From Pseudomonadota bacterium (lineage in GTDB: Bacteria; Desulfobacterota; Desulfovibrionia; Desulfovibrionales; Desulfovibrionaceae), in NCBI GenBank assembly GCA_023450535.1, contig JAEXGX010000426.1:1-9579 (forward strand): 9,579 nt of DNA. The letters run 5' to 3'. The position numbers and the translations under genes were made by a program. Position 1 is the stretch's first letter, and each line of letters begins with the position of its first letter. The notes beneath the pieces are model-generated. The model was not told the origin of the DNA, made no database searches, and saw nothing but the letters and a program-made list of their open reading frames with translations. Of the stretch, positions 1 to 4,752 are shown one piece after another.

Positions 1-594
1 TTCGGCATGAAAATCCCGAAAGCTCCAGCCCAGATCCAGGCCGGGAATGCGCTCAATGCCTTCGTACAACGGCGAATCACCCCAGAGGGTGAAGTGAACT
101 TCCGCCGCCTCGCCACCCTGCCCATGGCTCTGGCCATGAGAGGAACGCCCTTCTCCGTGTGAAGATTCTCCGCCCTGTGAAGCATTTTCAGCATTACTGC
201 GATCGGAAGCTCCGGGAATCGAACGGGAGGACTCGGTGAGGCCCGCAGCGGGAGCAAGGGAAAAGGCTTCATCTTCTTCTCCACTTTTTTCTTCACCATT
301 CCCTTCTTCGCCGCGCGGAATATCCGCACCGGGCACAGGATTGCCTGTGTCCAGCCCGTCAAGAGCGTTCAGGCCGCCGAACGGCCCATCTGTAAACAGC
401 AGGACATTGTGCCCGGCGAAATAGTCCTCGACCACCAATTCTCCCCCATGGGAGAAGGAAATGACCAGATCATCTCCCTGACGCGAGGTTTCGGCATCCC
501 GAAGAGCGAAATCAAATACGGTCTGCCGTTCGGAATCAGATGCAATGACACGGCGCTCTCCTGATTGTGGAGCATTGACGGGCTGAGAGTCCAT
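1..594 (-). CDS. Large surface adhesin-like protein, N-terminal 198 residues (truncated by window edge)
   Basis: The frame is open from an ATG at 594-592 to the window edge (198 codons, no stop). A good ribosome site, AAAGGA, lies 6 nt upstream. There is no signal peptide. Residues 27-57 contain FDFALRDAETSRQGDDLVIS and then a Gly-Gly-Glu-Leu-Val-Val-Glu-Asp-Tyr-Phe stretch. This resembles the prefix module (BapA-prefix-like, DxxxxRxGdDLvixxxdGxxixixdFF) at the N-terminus of giant type I-secreted biofilm adhesins, which is thought to hold the protein in the outer membrane while it is exported. Residues 79-159 are low complexity, first acidic (Gly/Glu/Lys), then Ser/Gly/His-rich with repeated SHG units. 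Residues 160-198 look folded again. If the family call is right, Ig-like or RTX repeats and a C-terminal secretion signal should lie beyond the window. The coding call is firm; the adhesin role is inferred from the motif and composition. Confidence 0.72.
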   Translation of the reverse strand, partial: MDSQPVNAPQSGERRVIASDSERQTVFDFALRDAETSRQGDDLVISFSHGGELVVEDYFAGHNVLLFTDGPFGGLNALDGLDTGNPVPGADIPRGEEGNGEEKSGEEDEAFSLAPAAGLTESSRSIPGASDRSNAENASQGGESSHGEGRSSHGQSHGQGGEAAEVHFTLWGDSPLYEGIERIPGLDLGWSFRDFHAE

Positions 595-723
595 AAAAAA
601 TCCTTTGGCAAGCAATGGCCACGAAAAGAGAGCCCCTACAGGCCGCTACACATATTTCATCAAAAAGGGGAATATTTTCCGCCCTCACCGGATGGAGGGC
701 CGGGACATCTCTGAAGTTCCTGT

Positions 724-758
724 AAAAAAGAAGGAGCGCCGAAAAGCACACTCGGCGC
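724..758 (-). terminator. Terminator-like hairpin in the adhesin gene leader
   Basis: Read on the minus strand, arms GCGCCGA (758-752) and TCGGCGC (742-736) form a perfect 7-bp stem with a 9-nt loop. A T-rich run, CTCCTTCTTTTTTA, follows (about 737-724). This looks like an intrinsic terminator, although a few non-T bases separate the stem from the T-run. No minus-strand gene lies immediately upstream, so it would act about 130 nt before the adhesin start codon, in its untranslated leader. It could be an attenuator, the end of a short leader RNA, or chance. Confidence 0.4.
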
Positions 759-871
759 GTATCCCCACCCGGCAAAAACGGCGGGGAAACGAGCGGGGCA
801 ATAATTCACCCCGAAAGTAAATATGCTAGTTTACCAGGATGGAAAAATCAAGCTGCTTCCTTTTTCACGCA

Positions 872-900
872 TTGCAAGCCTGCCCTGCCTCTGGCACAAT
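872..900 (+). promoter_or_regulatory. Candidate sigma-70 promoter for the IMP cyclohydrolase-hflX operon
   Basis: TTGCAA (872-877) and CACAAT (895-900) are separated by exactly 17 nt, and each matches the -35/-10 consensus at 4 of 6 positions. Transcription would begin near 907, giving a 5' leader of about 54 nt. The spacing is ideal but the hexamers are only moderate, so this is a prediction from pattern alone. Confidence 0.4.
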
Positions 901-909
901 AGGGAACCA

Positions 910-933
910 GCCGCGTTTCCACCGAAGCGCGGC
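910..933 (+). promoter_or_regulatory. 10-bp stem-loop in the 5' leader of the IMP cyclohydrolase gene
   Basis: GCCGCGTTTC (910-919) pairs with GAAGCGCGGC (924-933) over 10 bp, with one T-G wobble and a 4-nt loop CACC. If the promoter at 872-900 is right, this hairpin starts about 3 nt from the mRNA 5' end, a position typical of stems that protect transcripts from decay. It is followed by an A-rich stretch and not a T-run, so it is not a terminator. It leaves the ribosome site (GGGGAAAGAG, about 950-959) free. Confidence 0.4.
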
Positions 934-960
934 AAAACAAGCTGAAAAAGGGGAAAGAGA

Positions 961-1545
961 ATGGATCGTCTGCCCATTCGGCGCGCGCTCCTGAGCGTGA
1001 CCCACAAAGACGGCCTGGCGGAATTCGCCCGCTTCCTGCACGACAAGGGCGTGGAGCTGGTTTCCACCGGCGGCACCATGAAATTCCTGAAGGAACAGGG
1101 CCTGCCGGTCACGGCGGTGAGCGACGTCACCGGCTTTCCGGAAATTCTGGGCGGCCGCGTCAAGACGCTGCATCCCAAAATTCACGGCGGCATCCTGGCC
1201 GACAAGGACAAAACCGAGCACCTCGCCACCCTGAAGGAACATGACATTACTCCTTTTGATCTGGTGTGCGTGAACCTGTATGATTTTGCTTCCGCGCTGG
1301 AGAAAAAGCTCCCGCTGCGCGACATGGTGGAGGAAATCGACATCGGCGGCCCCTGCCTGCTGCGCGCCTCGGCCAAGAATTTCCACAGTATCCTTGTCGT
1401 GTCCGATCCGAAATATTACGGTGAAGCCCGGGCCCAGATCGAAACGGGCGGCGTGGACCTCGCCTTCCGCAAGCGCATGGCGGCCCTGACCTTTGCGGCC
1501 ACCTCGCGCTACGACGACATGATCTCCACGTACCTCAGCGAATAG
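961..1545 (+). CDS. purH: Stand-alone IMP cyclohydrolase (PurH N-terminal domain only)
   Basis: This 194-residue protein catalyses closure of FAICAR to IMP, the last step of de novo purine synthesis, in the cytoplasm. It corresponds to the MGS-like IMP cyclohydrolase half of bifunctional PurH (about 510-530 residues); the AICAR transformylase half is absent and is not encoded next door. Visible motifs are STGGT (35-39), DVTGFPEILGGRVKTLHPKI (55-74) with the phosphate-binding GRVKTLHP, VNLYDF (104-109) and the conserved EEIDIGGPCLLRASAKN (124-140). The C-terminus TSRYDDMISTYL (181-192) matches the AYDxxIxxYL ending of this domain, so the protein is complete and not a truncated PurH. The ATG follows GGGGAAAGAG. 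hflX starts 22 nt downstream, suggesting one transcript. AICAR transformylase must be supplied by a separate gene elsewhere. The short separate form is, to my knowledge, usual in Desulfovibrio-type genomes. Confidence 0.93.
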   Translation: MDRLPIRRALLSVTHKDGLAEFARFLHDKGVELVSTGGTMKFLKEQGLPVTAVSDVTGFPEILGGRVKTLHPKIHGGILADKDKTEHLATLKEHDITPFDLVCVNLYDFASALEKKLPLRDMVEEIDIGGPCLLRASAKNFHSILVVSDPKYYGEARAQIETGGVDLAFRKRMAALTFAATSRYDDMISTYLSE

Positions 1546-1567
1546 GGGTTCGACCATAGCAGCTAAA

Positions 1568-3268
1568 GTGGAAGGCCGCACTTCCGGCCTCAAAACGAGT
1601 GAAATGAAGGCGCTGACCCGTCTGGGCCAGCGCCGCTATTCTCCTGTGGGCGGATACAGCTCGGATCAGGCTCGAGAACTGGCCGCGCTTTCCCGCCTGC
1701 TCTCCCGGCAAATCGGTCTGGTCATCGACCGGCAGGGCCGGGTGGAACTCATCATCGTGGGCGATGCTTCGTCCATTCTCATCCCCGAACTGCCGCGCTC
1801 CCGCACCGGGGCGGGCCGTCTGCGCGGTCTGCGTCTGCTGCATACCCACCTTACGCCGGACGGCCTTTCCCATGAAGACCTCATGGATCTTCTTTTTCTG
1901 CGGCTGGACGGCATCGGCGTGCTGACCGTGGACGAATTCGGCGCGCCTCAGCGCTTTCAGAGCGCGCATCTGCTGCCTGCCGGGCTGGAAGAAAGCGCAG
2001 GAGATCCCGCTCGCTCTTCTGAAGACGCCTGCCGGGTAACGCCCTTTGTGCCCTGGGATCAGGTGGAAACAGACTTTGCAGCCGAGGCGGCGGCGCTGGA
2101 AGAAGAATGGAGCCGTTTGCGCGACGGGGCAACCACAGCTTCCGGGGGCACCCGCGCCGTGCTGGTATCTGTCTCGCCCGCGCCGCGCCAGACGCAGGAA
2201 GCTTTTCTTGACGAACTGACCGAACTGGCCCGCACCGCCGGGGTGGAAGTGACCGGGCGGATCGCGCAACGCGTGACCGGGGTCAACCCGCGCCAGATAC
2301 TCGGGCAGACCAAGCTGGCGGAACTGGAAGTGCTCGCCCTGCGCGGTCAGGCCTCGCTGGTGGTGTTTGACGGAGAACTGGCCCCAGCCCAGTTGCACAA
2401 CCTCACGGAACTCACCGAGCGCAAGGTACTGGATCGCACCCAGCTTATTCTCGATATTTTTGCCCAGCATGCCACCACGCGGGCGGGCAAACTTCAGGTG
2501 GAACTGGCTCAGCTTAAGTACACCCTGCCGCGTCTGGCCGGGCGCAACGCAGGCAAGAGCAGGGCTATGGACCGCCTTATGGGCGGCATAGGCGGGCGCG
2601 GCCCCGGCGAAACCAAGCTGGAAACAGATCGCCGCCGCATCCGCGACCGCATGACCCGCATCCGCAAGGAACTGGACGATCTGCGCCGCCAGCGGGCCAA
2701 TACCCGCGCCCGGCGCGAGCGTCAGGGCCTGCCCGTGGCCGCGCTGGTGGGCTACACCAACGCGGGAAAATCCACACTGCTTAACGCCCTGACCCGCTCG
2801 GACGTACTTTCCGAGAACAAACTTTTCGCCACGCTGGACCCCACTACCCGCCGTCTGCGCTTCCCAAAAGAACGCGAACTGGTGTTGGCCGACACCGTGG
2901 GCTTCATCCGCAACCTGCCGAAAGAACTGGTGGAAGCCTTCCGCGCCACGCTGGAGGAACTGGAATCCGCCGACATACTCCTCCATGTGACGGACGCCTC
3001 GCACCCCGAATTCGACCGCCAGATGGAATCGGTGGAAAGCATTCTGGCCGATCTCGAGCTTTCCGGCATCCCCCGCCTGCTGGTGCTCAACAAGTGGGAC
3101 GCGGCGGACGAGGACACCCGCGCCGCACTGCTGGCCACCTTTCCGGACGCACTGCCCGTTTCGGCGTTGACGGGCGCAGGGCTGGATCGTTTCTCCAGAG
3201 AGCTGGAGAAACGTCTGTTTGGAGAGGAAGAGACTGGCCAGGAACGGTGTTGCGACGCGGAGGCTTGA
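1568..3268 (+). CDS. hflX: Ribosome-associated GTPase HflX, long form with N-terminal extension
   Basis: HflX is a cytoplasmic GTPase that binds the 50S subunit and splits stalled 70S ribosomes. The 566-residue product (the E. coli protein is 426) carries the HflX N-terminal domain at about 195-390, with VVFDGELAPAQLHNL (265-279) and GGIGGRGPGETKLETDRRR (339-357). The G domain follows: G1 GYTNAGKS (395-402), G2 ATLDPTTR (421-428), G3 DTVGF (442-446), G4 NKWD (508-511) and G5 SAL (532-534). All nucleotide-binding motifs are intact. Residues 1-170 are an extension with a JAMM-like HTHLTPDGLSHED segment (92-104), followed by an acidic linker. The start given is GTG, which places EGRTSGLK at the N-terminus as in relatives. 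However, no ribosome site precedes it at normal spacing; GGGGT at 1545-1549 would instead fit ATA at 1556. The last ~15 residues are unconserved and overlap an intergenic repeat arm. Confidence 0.95.
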   Translation: MEGRTSGLKTSEMKALTRLGQRRYSPVGGYSSDQARELAALSRLLSRQIGLVIDRQGRVELIIVGDASSILIPELPRSRTGAGRLRGLRLLHTHLTPDGLSHEDLMDLLFLRLDGIGVLTVDEFGAPQRFQSAHLLPAGLEESAGDPARSSEDACRVTPFVPWDQVETDFAAEAAALEEEWSRLRDGATTASGGTRAVLVSVSPAPRQTQEAFLDELTELARTAGVEVTGRIAQRVTGVNPRQILGQTKLAELEVLALRGQASLVVFDGELAPAQLHNLTELTERKVLDRTQLILDIFAQHATTRAGKLQVELAQLKYTLPRLAGRNAGKSRAMDRLMGGIGGRGPGETKLETDRRRIRDRMTRIRKELDDLRRQRANTRARRERQGLPVAALVGYTNAGKSTLLNALTRSDVLSENKLFATLDPTTRRLRFPKERELVLADTVGFIRNLPKELVEAFRATLEELESADILLHVTDASHPEFDRQMESVESILADLELSGIPRLLVLNKWDAADEDTRAALLATFPDALPVSALTGAGLDRFSRELEKRLFGEEETGQERCCDAEA

Positions 3269-3320
3269 GCGCCGGATTCCGGCTGTTTGAACTTTTTTAT
3301 CCTTCCGCCCTCCGGGCAGG
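3256..3320 (-). repeat. Left arm of a 65-bp degenerate inverted repeat, overlapping the hflX stop
   Basis: The reverse complement of this stretch aligns without gaps to 3706-3770 over 65 bp with 51 identities by my hand count (about 78%). The best block is GGGCGGAAGGATAAA; the middle is the most diverged. It covers the last four sense codons and the stop of hflX and continues into the gap. It looks like one unit of a dispersed intergenic repeat family present twice in opposite orientation here. Confidence 0.6.
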
Positions 3321-3378
3321 GACAAGGGGAGATGTGTCATGGGGGGCTTCGCCCTCCCCTCCGCCACCTCCCCTTGTC
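3321..3378. repeat. GC-rich nested palindrome (REP-like element)
   Basis: The outer arms GACAAGGGGAG (3321-3331) and CTCCCCTTGTC (3368-3378) match perfectly over 11 bp and extend by TG/CA after one mismatch. They enclose an inner hairpin GGGC-TTC-GCCC (3344-3354), itself extendable to 7 bp. The nested arrangement, G/C-run composition and place behind a gene are typical of REP-like elements. There is no T-run, so simple intrinsic termination is unlikely. Confidence 0.5.
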
Positions 3379-3491
3379 AATCCCCTCCCGGGATACCCCT
3401 CCCACTTACTGCTGCGCAGGCTTCACGGTATCTTTCGATCCTGTCTTCTTTGCTCCCCGTTCAACGTTCGCACGCTTACCGCGAGGCTGGC

Positions 3492-3609
3492 CCGTGCTCC
3501 GCACGGTCTGCATCGTGACATATGTCCGCTCGGCGTTCGTGAGTATGCGCGCGGGAGTGAATCCCGACGCGCCCGCAAATTGAGCGACGAGTTGCATACA
3601 ATTTGCGGG
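3492..3609. other. Cluster of three consecutive hairpins, possible structured RNA
   Basis: CCGTGC-TCC-GCACGG (3492-3506) is followed by GCGCGCGGGA paired with TCCCG-a-CGCGC (3547-3572, one bulged A). Next comes CCCGCAAATTG (3572-3582) paired with CAATTTGCGGG (3599-3609), a perfect 11-bp stem with a 16-nt loop. The second and third stems share base 3572. A 10-bp palindrome GACATATGTC (3517-3526) lies between the first two. An AT-rich stretch follows on the plus strand. This could be a small RNA or remnant element; I match no known RNA family. Confidence 0.3.
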
Positions 3610-3675
3610 TATTTACAATTAATAGTGTAGCGCGATCTTGGCAGGGTGCTCCGGGGGTTTGGAAAGGGGCCTCGG

Positions 3676-3691
3676 AGGGGCGGCAGCCCCT
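3676..3691. repeat. Short GC hairpin AGGGGC-GGCA-GCCCCT
   Basis: Perfect 6-bp arms with a 4-nt loop in a G/C-run context. It is similar in style, though not identical, to the GGGGC-TCT-GCCCC hairpin at 7801-7813, so both may belong to one class of intergenic palindromic units. Confidence 0.4.
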
Positions 3692-3705
3692 AACAGGCTC
3701 CTTCC

Positions 3706-3770
3706 CCCGCAGGGAGGGCGGAAGGATAAACAAGCTATTCCGCCCGAAATTCGGCGCTCAATCCTCCGCG
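3706..3770 (+). repeat. Right arm of the 65-bp degenerate inverted repeat
   Basis: This is the partner of 3256-3320 in opposite orientation: 65 bp, ungapped, about 78% identity by hand count. The arms are 385 bp apart and enclose most of the structured gap. This copy lies wholly in non-coding DNA and ends 25 bp before the long palindrome at 3796. Confidence 0.6.
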
Positions 3771-3795
3771 CTACACCATCTTTCTGTTTCTCTTC

Positions 3796-3850
3796 CATAC
3801 AAGACAGCAGCCCCGGAAGATAAGATTTTCCGGGGCTGCTGTCTTGTATG
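3796..3850. terminator. 23-bp perfect palindrome, probable bidirectional terminator for hflX and lepB
   Basis: CATACAAGACAGCAGCCCCG plus GAA (3796-3818) is perfectly complementary to 3828-3850, with a 9-nt loop (gataagatt). The GC core CAGCCCCGG is flanked by a weaker TGTCTTGTAT tail, the usual design of a bidirectional intrinsic terminator, although the T-tract is interrupted. It lies 15 nt past the lepB stop and between convergent genes. A 23-bp perfect stem is longer than an ordinary terminator. Confidence 0.7.
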
Positions 3851-3865
3851 CCGTATGGCGAAATC

Positions 3866-4474
3866 TTATTCCACCAGATGTCCGAGCCGACCCCAACGCG
3901 GACCGTTGCCCTTTTCCCACGACCAGTAGATGCGCCAGGCTTTGCCGTGAATCTTCTCCCGCTTTACGGTGCCCCAGGCGCGGGAATCCTCGGAATTATC
4001 GCGGTTGTCGCCCATGACGAAATATTCGTCTTCCTGCACGGTGATCGGCCCCACGTTGTCCAGACGTCCGATAAAGTCGGGGTGCGTGTGCTGGATATAG
4101 CTTTCCTGCACAGGTTCGCCGTTGCGGTACAGCTGTTTGTTCTTGACCTCGATCACGTCGCCGGGTACGCCCACGATGCGCTTGATATAGTCAACGCTCT
4201 CGTCGCCGGGGAACTTGAAGACGATGATGTCCCCGCGCTGCGGATCTTCGCCCCGGAACAGATATTTGTCCGTGAACGGAATTTTCACTCCGTAGAGGAA
4301 CTTGTTCACCAGCAGATAGTCCCCGATCTGGATAGTGTTCAGCATGGAACCGGAAGGAATGGTAAAGGCCTGGAACAGAAAGGCCCGGATGGCGAGCGCG
4401 AGCACCAGCGCAACGGCCAGCGCTTCAATAAAATCAACTATGGACGACTTGGAATCTTCGGATTTGCTTTTCAT
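3866..4474 (-). CDS. lepB: Signal peptidase I (LepB)
   Basis: This membrane-bound serine protease removes signal peptides from exported proteins on the periplasmic side of the inner membrane. The 202-residue product has an N-terminal cytoplasmic segment (1-12), one membrane helix (about 13-36), then box B with SGSM and catalytic Ser43. The catalytic lysine is Lys98 in DYIKRIVGVPGD (95-106), and box E is GDNRDNSEDSR (155-165). All hallmark residues are intact, and the length is normal for a single-TM type I peptidase. The frame is open upstream to 4732, but the preceding residues are Pro/Arg-rich and not family-like, so ATG 4474 is the start; it puts MKSKSEDSKS ahead of the helix. No Shine-Dalgarno precedes this ATG (the leader is C/T-rich). 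It is monocistronic, divergent from argJ, and ends near a strong palindrome. Confidence 0.95.
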   Translation of the reverse strand: MKSKSEDSKSSIVDFIEALAVALVLALAIRAFLFQAFTIPSGSMLNTIQIGDYLLVNKFLYGVKIPFTDKYLFRGEDPQRGDIIVFKFPGDESVDYIKRIVGVPGDVIEVKNKQLYRNGEPVQESYIQHTHPDFIGRLDNVGPITVQEDEYFVMGDNRDNSEDSRAWGTVKREKIHGKAWRIYWSWEKGNGPRWGRLGHLVE

Positions 4475-4537
4475 AATGGTATGTGGAGGAGGCCGGAGCG
4501 GCCCACTGTGTGTAAAAGTGTGAAAGAGGAAGCGATA

Positions 4538-4566
4538 AATATAGCAGGTTGTCGCCTGGCGCGCAA
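4538..4566 (-). promoter_or_regulatory. Candidate sigma-70 promoter of lepB
   Basis: On the minus strand TTGCGC (4566-4561) and TATATT (4543-4538) are spaced by 17 nt; the -10 matches consensus at 5 of 6 positions and the -35 keeps the TTG core. Transcription would start near 4531, leaving a 5' leader of about 57 nt with a pyrimidine-rich segment just before the lepB ATG. Confidence 0.5.
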
Positions 4567-4752
4567 TGTGGGCGCGAATGCCTAACTCCGCCGTTTCTCC
4601 CGTCTCTTGCTGTTTTTGCGGCAGGAGGCGTTTCTTGCGCGGGGCGGACAAGTGTGGCAGGAAAAGGAGCAGGCGCACGGGTATGGGGCGCATTCCCTGC
4701 GGGGGGATGCCGCCGCCGGTCTGCCCGCGCACAGCTTTTTTCGAGGTGCAGT

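Larger units (their letters stand above)
595..960. other. Divergent intergenic region between the adhesin gene and the IMP cyclohydrolase gene
   Basis: This 366-nt stretch holds no convincing gene. Frames open here lack a ribosome site and have no recognisable family. It contains the leader of the minus-strand adhesin gene, including a hairpin plus T-rich run at 724-758. It also contains a candidate plus-strand promoter at 872-900 and a 10-bp stem-loop at 910-933. The part from 780 to 850 is more AT-rich than the rest and may hold further promoter elements, but I see no clear -35/-10 pair there. Confidence 0.7.
3269..3865. other. 597-nt gap between convergent hflX and lepB, rich in palindromes
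   Basis: No gene is convincing here. The gap is made of structured DNA: a weak hairpin (5-bp GCCGG/CCGGC, 3271-3283) followed by a T-run at 3293-3298 that could end hflX transcription; a GC-rich nested palindrome (3321-3378); a cluster of hairpins at 3492-3609; a GGGGC hairpin (3676-3691); the second arm of a 65-bp inverted repeat (3706-3770); and the 23-bp palindrome 3796-3850. Base composition around 3570-3640 is clearly more AT-rich than its surroundings. A 63-codon minus-strand frame (3597-3406, Lys/Arg-rich C-terminus) lacks a ribosome site and resembles nothing I recognise. Confidence 0.7.

Noticed and set aside
605..820. 71-codon plus-strand frame in the divergent gap
   Set aside because: No ribosome site and no family; it covers the adhesin leader and the composition looks like random non-coding sequence.
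891..905. TGGCAC as the first half of a sigma-54 promoter
   Set aside because: The second half is GGAAC where TTGC would be needed, and the essential GC dinucleotide at the right spacing is missing.
1535..3367. 610-codon minus-strand frame opposite hflX
   Set aside because: It is antisense to hflX, whose GTPase motifs are unmistakable, and its translation shows no family resemblance. Long antisense frames are common in GC-rich genes.
3406..3597. 63-codon minus-strand frame with a basic C-terminus in the hflX-lepB gap
   Set aside because: No ribosome site, an in-frame stop just upstream, a start codon within a hairpin loop, and no recognisable family. Kept only as a remark on the structured region.
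3492..3609. Integron attC site or CRISPR-like repeats
   Set aside because: The hairpins lack the RYYYAAC/GTTRRRY ends of attC, and there are no regularly spaced identical repeats.
4475..4732. 86-codon N-terminal extension of lepB
   Set aside because: It would run over the candidate lepB promoter and is Pro/Arg-rich without family similarity. The start at 4474 gives a normal signal peptidase N-terminus.
4549..4752. 68-codon N-terminal extension of argJ
   Set aside because: The extension is Cys/Arg/Pro-rich and unlike ArgJ; a ribosome site sits directly before ATG 4753, which gives the normal family length.
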